A DNA stretch of 64,000 nt from an uncultured Pelagibacteraceae bacterium (GTDB lineage: Bacteria; Pseudomonadota; Alphaproteobacteria; Pelagibacterales; Pelagibacteraceae). Both the position numbers and the translations under genes were made by a program. Each line of letters opens with the position of its first letter. The first letter of the stretch is position 1. The notes under the pieces are model-generated. The model saw only the letters and a program-made list of their open reading frames with translations, was not told the DNA's origin and made no database searches. The stretch is from NCBI GenBank assembly GCA_902634885.1, contig CACPLR010000003.1:1-64000 (forward strand). Reading direction: 5' to 3'. Shown here piece after piece: positions 1 to 8,818 of the stretch.

Positions 1-1
1 A

Positions 2-1204
2 CAAATAGTTAGGAGTTTTAAAAAAGACATCATAAGAATAGAGTTTCTAGTTGACGATAAAAAAAATTTAGCAATCAAAAATAATTCTCAAGATAAACAA
101 AATTTAAATAATACTGAAATTAATAATAATATCTCTTTTATAAAAGACTCTTACCTTCAATATAACAGAATAGATCCAAACAAAAATTTTAATAATTTTA
201 TTACAGGACAAAGTAATAAATTAGCTTTTGAAGCTTCAAAAAAGGTATCTCAAGAAATTGCCCATTATAATCCGTTATATTTATACGGTGGTGTTGGAAT
301 GGGAAAAACACACTTACTTAATGCTATAGGTCTTGAACTTAAAGATAAAAATAAGGTTATGTTTATTTCTGCTGAAAGATTTATGTACCAATTTGTAAAA
401 TCAATAAAATCTAATGATATGGTTAAATTTAAAGAATATTTTAGGAATACAGATATTCTTTTAATTGATGATATTCAATTTATGAATGGAAAAGAAGCAA
501 TGCAAGAAGAGTTTTTTCACACATTCAATGCATTGTTTGACAAAGGTTCTCAAATTATTGTGTCTGCAGATAGACCTCCAAATAAACTTACAAGAATCCA
601 GGACAGAATTAAATCAAGATTTTCTGGTGGATTAGTTGTAGATATTCAAAATCCTGATTTTGAATTAAGATCTAAAATTATTAAATCAAAAACAGAAGAG
701 CTAAAATTATTTTACTCTAATCAAGTAAATATCAATGAGGAAATTCAAAAATTTATAAGCACTGAAGTCAGAACAAGTATAAGAGAATTAGTTGGTGCTT
801 TAAATAGAATAGTATCTTTTTCAAGAATTTATAACAAAATACCAAATTTATCTGAGGTAAGAGTTATTCTGAAAGATTTACTTAACTTATCTGAAAATAA
901 AGTGACAATAGATACAATACAAACAACTGTGTGCAAGTTTTTTAAAATAAGTAAAAATGAAATGCTTTCACCAAGAAGATCAAGATATCTTGTAAGACCT
1001 AGACAAACAGCCATATACCTTGCAAAAATGTTAACTTCAAAATCTTTACCTGAGATTGGAAGGGCGTTTTCAAATAGAGATCACACTACAGTTATTCATT
1101 CAGTAAAAACCATTGAAAAGCTGAGAAAAGAGGACAATGAATTAAATATAAACATTGATAGTTTGAAGAACAAAATTTTGTATAACCAAAATAATGAAAT
1201 TTAG
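2..1204 (+). CDS. dnaA: Chromosomal replication initiator DnaA (5' end outside window)
   Basis: The ATP-dependent initiator binds DnaA boxes and opens the origin. The ORF track begins at an internal Met, but the same frame is open back to base 2, so about 400 residues are visible and the N-terminus (domain I) lies outside the window. After an Asn-rich linker comes the AAA+ core with Walker A GGVGMGKTH, Walker B ILLIDDIQF, and an arginine-rich C-terminal domain IV ending in the DnaA signature RDHTTVIHS. The 3' end overlaps dnaN by 11 bases, which suggests coupled expression. Identity is certain; only the start is missing. Confidence 0.97.
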   Translation, partial: QIVRSFKKDIIRIEFLVDDKKNLAIKNNSQDKQNLNNTEINNNISFIKDSYLQYNRIDPNKNFNNFITGQSNKLAFEASKKVSQEIAHYNPLYLYGGVGMGKTHLLNAIGLELKDKNKVMFISAERFMYQFVKSIKSNDMVKFKEYFRNTDILLIDDIQFMNGKEAMQEEFFHTFNALFDKGSQIIVSADRPPNKLTRIQDRIKSRFSGGLVVDIQNPDFELRSKIIKSKTEELKLFYSNQVNINEEIQKFISTEVRTSIRELVGALNRIVSFSRIYNKIPNLSEVRVILKDLLNLSENKVTIDTIQTTVCKFFKISKNEMLSPRRSRYLVRPRQTAIYLAKMLTSKSLPEIGRAFSNRDHTTVIHSVKTIEKLRKEDNELNINIDSLKNKILYNQNNEI

Positions 1205-2306
1205 TGTAAACCAACAAGATCTTCAAAAATCCTTAGGCTATTGCCAAGGCGTAATTGAAAAAAGAAGCACTCTTCCAATCTTATCGAATGTGCTACTCGA
1301 AATTAACAGTGGACATTTAATAATTACTGCAACGGATTTAGATTTAATTTTTGTCCATAAAATTTCTGATGTTGAGATTTTAGAAGAAGGCAAAACAACT
1401 ACGTCATCATCAATTATGTATGATATTGTAAGAAAAATATCCTCTGGAAGCAAAATAAGTTTTTCAAATCCTAGTAAAAGTAAACTCCAACTAGAATCTG
1501 AAAAATCAATATTTAATTTAAATTGTATAAGTGCCTCAGAATTTCCTTTAACAGATGAAAATTTTAATCAAAACGAATTTTCAATGAATTCAAAAGAATT
1601 ATTGAAGCTATTAAATAAATGTAAATTTTCAATATCTAACGACGAAACTAGGCATTATTTGAGTGGGATTTTTTTCCACCAGACACAAGTTGAAGGCAAA
1701 GCTTACTTAACAGCCGCTGCAACAGACAGTCATCGTATGTCAGTATCAAAAATTAGATTAAATAATAAAATTGAATTTGAGCCTGTGATTCTTCCAAAAA
1801 AAACTATTTTTCAACTCTGTTCTTTATTAGAAGATTTTGAGGGTGATGTAAAAATTTCAAATATAAAATCTAAAATAAAATTTGAATTAAACAATAGTAT
1901 ATTAATTTCGAAACTTATTGATGGAAAGTTTCCTAATTATATTCAGGTTATACCAAAAGAGAACCAGAAAAAATTAGAGATAGAACTCAAATCGTTCCTC
2001 AATTCAGTTGATAGAGTAGCATCAGTTTCTTTAGACAAAAAAGACGGAGTGAAATTTAATTTAAAGAAAAATATGCTTGATATGTCTGTAAACAATACAA
2101 ATAGTGGAGATGGAAAAGAAAGTTTATCTGTTAAATTTGATCACGAATTAGATATTAGTTTTAATTCAAGATATTTAATTGATGTAGCTTCTCAGTTAGA
2201 CGGGGATCAAATTGAGATTTATTTAAAAGATACTGGTTCTCCAGCTTTAATTAGAGACCCAGCTGATTTTGACAGTATTTATGTAGTTATGCCAATGAAA
2301 GGCTAA
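1194..2306 (+). CDS. dnaN: DNA polymerase III beta sliding clamp
   Basis: This is the ring-shaped processivity clamp that tethers Pol III and other clamp-binding proteins to DNA. The 370-residue length is normal for the family. It opens with MKFSVNQQDLQKSLGYCQGVIEKRSTLPILSNVLLE-type sequence typical of clamp domain 1 and ends with the characteristic YVVMPM. It starts inside the last codons of dnaA, the usual dnaA-dnaN order. The stop codon overlaps the convergent plsC stop by 4 bases, leaving no room for a terminator. Confidence 0.97.
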   Translation: MKFSVNQQDLQKSLGYCQGVIEKRSTLPILSNVLLEINSGHLIITATDLDLIFVHKISDVEILEEGKTTTSSSIMYDIVRKISSGSKISFSNPSKSKLQLESEKSIFNLNCISASEFPLTDENFNQNEFSMNSKELLKLLNKCKFSISNDETRHYLSGIFFHQTQVEGKAYLTAAATDSHRMSVSKIRLNNKIEFEPVILPKKTIFQLCSLLEDFEGDVKISNIKSKIKFELNNSILISKLIDGKFPNYIQVIPKENQKKLEIELKSFLNSVDRVASVSLDKKDGVKFNLKKNMLDMSVNNTNSGDGKESLSVKFDHELDISFNSRYLIDVASQLDGDQIEIYLKDTGSPALIRDPADFDSIYVVMPMKG

Positions 2307-3004
2307 TCAATATTATCTAATTCAGAGTATATTTTTTTTTCAATTAAGTCAGTGAATTCTTTAGAATCTAGTCCTGGTTCAATAGCCTTTAGTATTGAAA
2401 TTGTTATAGTTTTATTTTTAATTAAACTTCCCTTTTTTGGCCACACAGTCCCAGAGTTTATTGCTATGGGCTGACACTTTATATTTAATTCAGTGTAAAT
2501 TCTTCCAACACCTTTTTTAAATGGAACTCTTTCATCTGGTAATACCCTAGTTCCTTGAGGAAATATAATAATTGGTCTATCTGAAGTAATTACAGCATTT
2601 TTAATCTTATCTATAAGACCAAAATTATCTTTGGATATTTTATTTCTGTTTACAGAAATTGATCCAATTTTACTTAAATACCAACCAAATACTGGTATTT
2701 TTAATAATTCATATTTAAGTATGAATTTTGGTGAGTTGAAAATAGTTTGTAAAAAAAAAGTTTCAAACATCGATTGATGAGACGAAGCAATGAAAAATTT
2801 TGTATCATTAATAATGTTTTCTTTTCCTATGATATTAATTTTAGTATTCAAGAAAAATTTCAGACAAAAACTTGACCAATATCCAAATAATTTACCACCA
2901 AATAATACAATTTTTTGAGGAAATATTAGAGAGGGAAGAAAGAGAATTGATATAACTACTATTCCAGTAAAGAAAAAAAATGAAAATAATGTATTTCTTA
3001 TCAT
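2303..3004 (-). CDS. plsC: 1-acyl-sn-glycerol-3-phosphate acyltransferase (PlsC-like)
   Basis: This inner-membrane enzyme adds the second acyl chain to lysophosphatidic acid in phospholipid synthesis. It has an N-terminal hydrophobic segment (FSFFFFTGIVVISILF), then the acyltransferase box SSHQSMFET (the HX4E variant of HX4D) and the substrate-binding block FPQGTR. The ORF track starts at a TTG (3013); I prefer the ATG three codons later, giving 233 residues. It lies 12 bases after lysA on the same strand and probably shares its transcript. The exact acyl-acceptor is inferred from the family. Confidence 0.88.
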   Translation of the reverse strand: MIRNTLFSFFFFTGIVVISILFLPSLIFPQKIVLFGGKLFGYWSSFCLKFFLNTKINIIGKENIINDTKFFIASSHQSMFETFFLQTIFNSPKFILKYELLKIPVFGWYLSKIGSISVNRNKISKDNFGLIDKIKNAVITSDRPIIIFPQGTRVLPDERVPFKKGVGRIYTELNIKCQPIAINSGTVWPKKGSLIKNKTITISILKAIEPGLDSKEFTDLIEKKIYSELDNID

Positions 3005-3016
3005 TTTGTCCAAAAA

Positions 3017-4231
3017 TTAGATTATATCTTCTAATTTTTGTCTTTTTTTTAAAATAGTTATTTTGGATTTATTTATTAATATTTCGCTTGGTTTAGGCCT
3101 TATATTATAATTTGAGCTTAAAGATGAACCATATGCACCCACATCACTTATAAAAATTAAATCTCTTTCTTTTAATTTATTAAAATTGCTTACAGATAAG
3201 AATTTATCTGTGGTTTCGCAAATTGGACCAACGAACTCATAACTTTTTTGTGATTTTATTTTATTTTTAAAAGCAGGCAATATTTGATGTTTAGCACCAT
3301 ATAAAGCTGGTCTCATCATATCGTTCATTCCAGCATCTAAAATTACAAAAATTTTTTTACTAGTTTCTTTTAAATATATTACCCTAGATATCAGAATTGC
3401 AGTGTTCCCGATTATTGATCTGCCAGGTTCAAAAATAAGTTTTGAATTATTTTTTCTTAAAAATTTTTCGATTGCTGATTTATATTTTTTATAATTTAGT
3501 TTTTTTTGATTTTTTTCATACGATATTCCCATGCCACCACCTAAATCAATATATTCAAAATTAAATTTTGATTTATTAATTATTTTATCAACAGCTTTAA
3601 GCATTTTCTCATATGGTTTGTGATCAGTAATTTGACTACCAATATGTACACTTAGGCATTTTAATTTGATATTTCTTGATGTTCTTAAAACAGAGACTAA
3701 TTTTAAAAATGTTTTCTCATCCACTCCAAATTTATTTTCTCTTTTTCCAGTTGAAATTTGTTTCAAGGTATTTGCATCAGTATTTGGATTTAATCTAATT
3801 CCAATATTTACAACCACATTTTTTTTCTTGGCTATTTTTTCAATTATTTTTATCTCACTTTCAGACTCAGAATTTATCAGTAATATTTTTTTTTCTATTG
3901 CAAATTTGAGTTCACTCTCAGTTTTGCCAACTCCAGAAAATACTATCTTTTTTTTGTTGATTCCTGCCTTAAGCGCTAGCATAAGTTCTCCTTTTGATAC
4001 TACATCTGCACCAAGTCCAAAATTTTTTATCTCCCTAATTAAATTAAGATTTGTATTGGATTTAATTGCAAAACAAACTAATGGAGAAAACTTTTTAAAA
4101 TATTTAAAGAAATTTATTATATTAATTTTTAATTTATTATATGAATAACAATATAAAGGTGTGGAATATTTTATTGCAAGTTTATCAAGACTTATATTTT
4201 CGATAAAATAATTATTATTTTTATACCTCAT
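3017..4231 (-). CDS. lysA: Diaminopimelate decarboxylase
   Basis: This PLP-dependent enzyme converts meso-diaminopimelate to L-lysine, the last step of lysine synthesis. It has 404 residues. It shows the alanine-racemase-fold Lys in CFAIKSNTN, the glycine-rich phosphate site YIDLGGGMGI, the FEPGRSIIGN substrate loop and the GPICETTDKF active-site Cys block. Its ATG overlaps the stop of the upstream 38-residue lipoprotein as TAATG, pointing to translational coupling. dapD and dapE of the same pathway lie about 53 kb away in this window. Confidence 0.96.
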   Translation of the reverse strand: MRYKNNNYFIENISLDKLAIKYSTPLYCYSYNKLKINIINFFKYFKKFSPLVCFAIKSNTNLNLIREIKNFGLGADVVSKGELMLALKAGINKKKIVFSGVGKTESELKFAIEKKILLINSESESEIKIIEKIAKKKNVVVNIGIRLNPNTDANTLKQISTGKRENKFGVDEKTFLKLVSVLRTSRNIKLKCLSVHIGSQITDHKPYEKMLKAVDKIINKSKFNFEYIDLGGGMGISYEKNQKKLNYKKYKSAIEKFLRKNNSKLIFEPGRSIIGNTAILISRVIYLKETSKKIFVILDAGMNDMMRPALYGAKHQILPAFKNKIKSQKSYEFVGPICETTDKFLSVSNFNKLKERDLIFISDVGAYGSSLSSNYNIRPKPSEILINKSKITILKKRQKLEDII

Positions 4232-4347
4232 TAGAAGTTATTAGTGACAGTTCTAGTATCATTCGCTTGATATTCAGGATCTCCCTTTCTACCACATGCT
4301 GTCAGAATCACTAAGCACATTAAAATTATAATTATTTTATTTTTCAT
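4231..4347 (-). CDS. lptM: Small LptM/YifL-like lipoprotein
   Basis: This gene is too short for the ORF track. On the minus strand it encodes 38 residues: MKNK, a hydrophobic stretch, then lipobox LTAC followed by GRKGDP. An N-terminal lipobox Cys followed by G-x-KG-x is the signature of the LptM (YifL) family, which assists LptD maturation in enterobacteria and often lies beside lysA or dapF. The start overlaps the argH 3' end by 11 bases and the stop overlaps the lysA start as TAATG. The function in this organism is inferred from the motif and position only. Confidence 0.8.
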   Translation of the reverse strand: MKNKIIIILMCLVILTACGRKGDPEYQANDTRTVTNNF

Positions 4348-5734
4348 TATTTTTTTTATATCTTCTTATCATCTTCTTTATATTACCAAAAGATGTTCCA
4401 CCATGAGAAGTTTTCGAATTTATTGAGTAATTCAGTTCAAATATTTTAAGAACATCACTTTTAAGTTTTGGTTCAACTTTGTTTATTTCATTTATTGTAA
4501 GATCACCTAGAGATTTGCCATTTTTTTCTGCAAAGTTTATAATTTTCGCTGTTTGTAAATATGATTTTCTAAAAGGATAGTTTAACTCTCTGACCATGTA
4601 ATCTGCTAGGTCTGTAGCTGTTAAGTAACCTTTATTTGCGAGACTAAGCATTTCTTTTTTATTAACTGAAAAATTTTTAAATATATCATTTAAAAGAGTT
4701 AAGGATATTTTGAGTTGATCATATGATTTAAAAACTAATTCTTTATCATCTTGTAAGTCCTTAAAGTAAGACAAAGGAAGCCCTTTTAAAATCGTTAGCA
4801 TTGAAAAAAAATTCCCGAAAGATGATCCTGTCTTACCTCTTAAATATTCAAGTGGATCTGGGTTTTTTTTTTGAGGCATAATTGAAGATCCAGTTACAAT
4901 TTTATCATTTAAATGAATTAGATTATAAGCATCAGAGTTCCAAATTATAAATTCTTCAGCAATTCTTGATATGTGTATTGAACAGGCTGAACATGCATAG
5001 AGAAAATCTAAAACAAAATCTCTATCAGAAACAGTATCTATAGAATTATCCGTTGGTTTTGAAAAGTTGAGCTTTTTTGTTGTGAAGTTTCTATCAATGT
5101 TAAATGAAGTACCTGATAGAGCAGCCACACCAAGTGGATTTTCATTTAGGGCGTCTAAATTATTCTTAAATCTTTTTATATCTCTTTTGAACATTTCAAC
5201 GTAAGCCATCATATAATGTGCAAATGAAATTGGTTGAGCATTTTTTAAATGAGTAAAACCAGGCATGACTGTTTTTATATTTTTATCTGCAACTTTCAGA
5301 ATTGTATTTATAAGACTATCAAGTGTTTTGGTTATTTGATAAGTTGATTTTTTTAACCATATTTTAAAATCAGTGATTACCTGATCATTTCTAGATCTTG
5401 CGGTATGTATAAATCCAGCATCTTCACCAATCAAATCAAACAATCTTTTTTCAATATTCATATGAATATCTTCAAGATTTTTATCAAAGGGAAATTTTTT
5501 TTTAATAATTTCATTTTTTATTCTATTCAAACCCCACACAATCTTATTTTTAATTTTAAAGTTTATTATTTTTTGCTTAAATAGCATTTCTGTATGAACA
5601 ATAGATACAGATATATCTTCATTAAATAATCTTTTATCTATATCTAGTGATCCTCCAACTTTTCTGAATAGGTTATTAGAGTTTTTTTTTATTCTAGAAC
5701 TCCAAATTGGCTGATTGTTTTTATTTTTAGTCAT
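4337..5734 (-). CDS. argH: Argininosuccinate lyase
   Basis: It cleaves argininosuccinate to arginine and fumarate, the last step of arginine synthesis. The 465-residue length is normal. The fumarase/aspartase superfamily signature GSSIMPQKKNPDPLE is present, with HTARSRNDQV and TGFTHLKNAQP-type active-site loops upstream (seen as PGFTHLKNAQP). It leads the argH-lptM-lysA-plsC string on the minus strand. Only 22 bases separate its start from that of the divergent TlpA-like gene. Confidence 0.97.
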   Translation of the reverse strand: MTKNKNNQPIWSSRIKKNSNNLFRKVGGSLDIDKRLFNEDISVSIVHTEMLFKQKIINFKIKNKIVWGLNRIKNEIIKKKFPFDKNLEDIHMNIEKRLFDLIGEDAGFIHTARSRNDQVITDFKIWLKKSTYQITKTLDSLINTILKVADKNIKTVMPGFTHLKNAQPISFAHYMMAYVEMFKRDIKRFKNNLDALNENPLGVAALSGTSFNIDRNFTTKKLNFSKPTDNSIDTVSDRDFVLDFLYACSACSIHISRIAEEFIIWNSDAYNLIHLNDKIVTGSSIMPQKKNPDPLEYLRGKTGSSFGNFFSMLTILKGLPLSYFKDLQDDKELVFKSYDQLKISLTLLNDIFKNFSVNKKEMLSLANKGYLTATDLADYMVRELNYPFRKSYLQTAKIINFAEKNGKSLGDLTINEINKVEPKLKSDVLKIFELNYSINSKTSHGGTSFGNIKKMIRRYKKNNEK

Positions 5735-5756
5735 GATAATTAATCATTCTTATTAA

Positions 5757-6293
5757 ATGAAATTTAAAAATTTTTATTATTTTACTATTTTTATATACTT
5801 AATATCATCTGGAACTTCATATTCAATAGAGCAACCTGATATTAAAAACTTGATAATTCATAAAGAAAAAAAAATAATTAACGGAGTTTACTTTTTTGAC
5901 TCACTTAATAACAAAAAAACTCTAGAAGAGTTTAACAATAATATAAGTTTAATTAATTTTTGGGCAACTTGGTGTGCACCTTGTAAGGAGGAAATGCCAT
6001 CACTGAATAATATTAAAAATATTTCTGAGTTAAAAAAAATAAATATAATTCCTATAAATATTGGTGAGGAGGAATATGAAAAATCTAAAACTTTTTTTGA
6101 TGAACTTGGCATAGACAATTTAGAAATATATAGTGGCCCAAGCGGAGATCTTGCAAAAAAATTTAAACTAAGAGGCGTACCAACAACTATTATAATAGAT
6201 AAAGAAGGACATGAGATATCTAGAATAATTGGATCAATTGATTTCTTAGATAAACAATTTTTAGAATGGTTAAAGAGTATAGTTAATTTTTAA
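5757..6293 (+). CDS. TlpA-like thioredoxin-fold redox protein, exported
   Basis: This is a 178-residue periplasmic thiol:disulfide protein. An N-terminal hydrophobic segment (FYYFTIFIYLISSGTSY) acts as signal peptide or anchor. It is followed by a TlpA/ResA-type domain with active site WCAPC in the context INFWATWCAPCKEEMPSL, and the cis-Pro loop RGVPTTIIID. Family members reduce cytochrome c or copper-site cysteines, or act in thiol recycling; the partner is not visible here. A DsbB homologue lies 2 kb downstream. The 3' end overlaps the convergent HIG1-type gene by 11 bases. Confidence 0.88.
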   Translation: MKFKNFYYFTIFIYLISSGTSYSIEQPDIKNLIIHKEKKIINGVYFFDSLNNKKTLEEFNNNISLINFWATWCAPCKEEMPSLNNIKNISELKKINIIPINIGEEEYEKSKTFFDELGIDNLEIYSGPSGDLAKKFKLRGVPTTIIIDKEGHEISRIIGSIDFLDKQFLEWLKSIVNF

Positions 6294-6483
6294 AAAAGTA
6301 AGCTAAACCTACTAAGACAATGATAGCAATGAACTGAAGTAAAACTCTTAATTGCATAAGTTTATTTGAATATTTTTTATCTTCATTTCCTTTAAATAAA
6401 GTTTTGATCCCTAAAATCAAAACAACTGCTACTGAAATGAGTAAAATAACTGCTACGATTTTTACTAAAATTTCTGAAACCAT
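6283..6483 (-). CDS. HIG1-domain twin-transmembrane protein
   Basis: This is a 66-residue protein with two hydrophobic segments (about 6-27 and 46-64) separated by a polar loop containing NKLMQLRVLLQ. That loop matches the HIG1 (hypoxia-induced/Rcf1-type) family consensus, in which a short conserved basic stretch precedes the second helix. HIG1 proteins associate with cytochrome oxidase and respiratory supercomplexes in mitochondria; small alphaproteobacterial versions are of similar size. The role here is inferred. It is divergent from the esterase gene, 49 bases away. Confidence 0.75.
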   Translation of the reverse strand: MVSEILVKIVAVILLISVAVVLILGIKTLFKGNEDKKYSNKLMQLRVLLQFIAIIVLVGLAYFFKN

Positions 6484-6532
6484 TATTTGATTGTAGTTTC
6501 TTTTTAAAATAAAAAAACATAATTAATTCTCT

Positions 6533-7192
6533 ATGACATTTTGCCTTAATACAACAATTATAAAACCAGAAGAAGGTGAGGAAATTAAAAATGCAGTTAT
6601 TTTACTTCATGGCTATGGTGGTGATGGTAAAGACATTAGCATGCTAACTCTCAATTGGAAAAGGTTTTTAAAAAATACTGTATTCTTATGCCCAGATGGT
6701 CACGAGACCTGCCCTATAAATCCGGTTGGTTTTCAGTGGTTTGATTTATCAAAAGAGGATGAAGAGTATGTTCTTAATGAAGCTCATAAAGCAGAAAAAA
6801 AAATTAATAAATTCATCGAAGAAATTAAGTATGAATATAATCTAAAAAATTCTCAAATCTGTATTTCTGGTTTTAGTCAAGGCTGCATGATGTCATTAAA
6901 TATCGGACTAACATGTGAAGAAAGTTTCAATTGTGTAGTTGGTTTTTCAGGAAAAATTATTAGTAAAGATGATATATCATTAAGATTAAAATCAAAACCA
7001 AATATTATGCTCATTCACGGAAATTTAGATGAAGTAGTATCTCCAAATTACTTATTAGATGCAAAAGACTTTTTAATTAGAAATAAATTAAATATTCAAA
7101 CTTTAATGATAGAAAATTGTGGCCATCATATCCCAATTGAAGCATCAAGTGCGGCATTAAATTTTATAAAAAAGAATCTTGAGATATATTAA
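6533..7192 (+). CDS. Alpha/beta-hydrolase, carboxylesterase/phospholipase family
   Basis: The protein has 219 residues with the fold of the small carboxylesterase (YpfH/acyl-protein-thioesterase) family. It shows LLHGYGGDGKD (oxyanion loop), the nucleophile elbow GFSQGCM with the catalytic Ser, an Asp in HGNLDEVVSP, and the catalytic His in CGHHIPIEA. It is probably cytosolic, since no signal peptide is seen. Substrates may be short acyl esters or lysophospholipids; the sequence does not decide. It is followed after 59 bases by the HNH gene on the same strand. Confidence 0.85.
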   Translation: MTFCLNTTIIKPEEGEEIKNAVILLHGYGGDGKDISMLTLNWKRFLKNTVFLCPDGHETCPINPVGFQWFDLSKEDEEYVLNEAHKAEKKINKFIEEIKYEYNLKNSQICISGFSQGCMMSLNIGLTCEESFNCVVGFSGKIISKDDISLRLKSKPNIMLIHGNLDEVVSPNYLLDAKDFLIRNKLNIQTLMIENCGHHIPIEASSAALNFIKKNLEIY

Positions 7193-7251
7193 ATATTTCT
7201 AATTAAAACATCCTGGATTGAAATATAAATTTATATAAGATAAACTTTAGT

Positions 7252-7821
7252 ATGGTTTTTAATTCTGATCAAAATCTATCATTAGAAAAATGTCCAGCAT
7301 TAGTCTTAAATGCTGATTACCGACCATTAAGTTATTATCCATTATCATTATGGAGCTGGCAAGATTCTATTAAGTCTGTTTTTTTAGATAGAGTTTCTAT
7401 TGTAAGCTATTATGATCGAACTGTAAGAAGTCCTTCTTACAGTATGAAACTGCCCAGTGTAATAGCTTTAAAATCATTTATTAAACCCCAAGCAAATCCA
7501 AATTTTACAAGGTTTAACGTGTTTTTAAGAGATAAGTTTAGATGTCAATATTGTGGAAGTAAAAATGAACTAACCTTTGACCATTTGCTACCAAGGTCTA
7601 AAGGTGGAAAAACTGATTGGAATAATGTGGTAACTGCATGCTCTTCATGCAATGTAAAGAAAGGAGGTAGACTACTTAAAAGTTCTGGAATGTCTCTTTT
7701 TCAATGGCCATACGAACCAACTACAGAAGATCTTCATAAAAATGGAAAAAATTTCCCACCTAACTTTTTGCATAAAAGCTGGATGGATTATCTATACTGG
7801 GACGTAGAATTAGAGCCTTAA
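7252..7821 (+). CDS. Stand-alone HNH endonuclease-family protein
   Basis: The protein has 189 residues. The C-terminal half carries a complete HNH module: a zinc pair CQYCG, the catalytic segment ELTFDHLLPRSKGG, WNNVVTAC and the second zinc pair CSSC. The N-terminal half (LNADYRPLSYYPLSLWSW) matches a lineage of housekeeping-looking HNH proteins widespread in Alphaproteobacteria. No methylase, McrA-type or phage gene lies nearby, so a restriction or mobile role is not supported. It ends one base before the convergent coq7 stop. Confidence 0.85.
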   Translation: MVFNSDQNLSLEKCPALVLNADYRPLSYYPLSLWSWQDSIKSVFLDRVSIVSYYDRTVRSPSYSMKLPSVIALKSFIKPQANPNFTRFNVFLRDKFRCQYCGSKNELTFDHLLPRSKGGKTDWNNVVTACSSCNVKKGGRLLKSSGMSLFQWPYEPTTEDLHKNGKNFPPNFLHKSWMDYLYWDVELEP

Positions 7822-8355
7822 TTATATTTTTTCAGAAATTTTAATTGCAGCTTTAGAGCCAGTTTTAATTATCTTGTCCAATATGGAGTATAAACCTTTT
7901 TTGGTAGCACCTTTTTCATAAGCAATATCTTTATGGTGAAGTTCATCCTGTCTAAATTTAATAATTTTATTTTTTAGCTCTTCTTCATCTGATCCAAGTT
8001 GATCAATTTGATCTTTATAATGTCCATCAATTACTTCTTCAACAGATGCAGTGCACAACATAGCAGCTTTTCTACCTAAAATTGTTGATCCAAATCCTAG
8101 ACCCACACCTAACAAATCCCAGAGTGGTAATAGTTTTGTTGGAGAAATATCCCTTTTTTTTATCTCGGCTTCGAAATAATTTTTATGCTCTAGTTCATGA
8201 ACTTTCATTTCTTCAATTGTTTTTTCAAGCTTGCTATCTTTACAGATTGTTTTTAAAGCTAAGAGTTGTCCCTCATAAATTTTTACTGCACCTCTTTCCC
8301 CGGCATGATCTACACGAATGAACTCTTCTACTTTTTTTGAATTAGTTTTTTTCAT
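7822..8355 (-). CDS. coq7: Demethoxyubiquinone hydroxylase Coq7
   Basis: This di-iron monooxygenase hydroxylates demethoxyubiquinone late in ubiquinone synthesis. The ferritin-like pattern of ligands is visible: RVDHAGERGAVKIYEGQ, then an ExxH in MKVHELEHKNYF, ASVEEVIDGHY and RQDELHHKDIA. The ORF track starts at TTG 8361; the ATG two codons later (177 residues) fits better. The start overlaps dsbB by 14 bases, so coq7 is the last gene of a YqaA-dsbB-coq7 string. Expression with dsbB is plausible because DsbB passes electrons to quinone. Confidence 0.93.
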   Translation of the reverse strand: MKKTNSKKVEEFIRVDHAGERGAVKIYEGQLLALKTICKDSKLEKTIEEMKVHELEHKNYFEAEIKKRDISPTKLLPLWDLLGVGLGFGSTILGRKAAMLCTASVEEVIDGHYKDQIDQLGSDEEELKNKIIKFRQDELHHKDIAYEKGATKKGLYSILDKIIKTGSKAAIKISEKI

Positions 8356-8818
8356 AAACAAGGGTTCTTACTGAATAAATAAGAATTAATAAAGAGGACA
8401 AAAAGTTTAATCCTGCTAGTGATATACCAAATAAAGTAAAAGATATATCTTTACAAATCGGTAAAGTCTGATTTAAACTTTTTAATAAATCAGCTTTATC
8501 TGTAATATTCAAAGAATTGTTACTGCAACCCTTAAATTCTTCAAAAATATTATTTTCTATACCAAAATGGTATCCAGAAATTATCATACCAACAGCAAAT
8601 GTTGTTATTAGTAAAATCAACACCTCATCTTTTTTTGGAAAATTAAATCCAACAAAACTCACAAAAATTGCTAAAATAAAAGGAACTCTCTGATAAAGAC
8701 ATAATCGACATGGCTGATAGTTCAAATAATACTCTACGTATAAGGCATAGATAATTGCAAAAATAGAATATCCTAAAATTACTAAATATAAACTTTTTCT
8801 GCTCAAAAAAATATTCAT
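8342..8818 (-). CDS. dsbB: DsbB-family disulfide bond formation protein
   Basis: This is a 158-residue inner-membrane protein with four hydrophobic segments. The first periplasmic loop has the CxxC pair in QPCRLCLYQRVPF, and the second loop has two further cysteines (KGCSNN and PICKD), the arrangement used by DsbB to move electrons from DsbA to ubiquinone. No DsbA is encoded in the window. The ATG overlaps the upstream YqaA-like stop as TAATG, and the 3' end overlaps coq7. Confidence 0.9.
   Translation of the reverse strand: MNIFLSRKSLYLVILGYSIFAIIYALYVEYYLNYQPCRLCLYQRVPFILAIFVSFVGFNFPKKDEVLILLITTFAVGMIISGYHFGIENNIFEEFKGCSNNSLNITDKADLLKSLNQTLPICKDISFTLFGISLAGLNFLSSLLILIYSVRTLVYEKN

Noticed and set aside
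3666-4148. 160-aa plus-strand ORF opposite lysA (and other long antisense frames such as 14000-14317 and 26445-26816)
   Set aside because: Shadow frames of conserved genes with Phe/Ser/Leu-rich composition produced by AT-rich antisense; no start signals or family features.
7252-7821. HNH gene as a restriction, homing or mobile element
   Set aside because: No methylase, intron, transposase or repeats nearby; the flanks are ordinary core genes.
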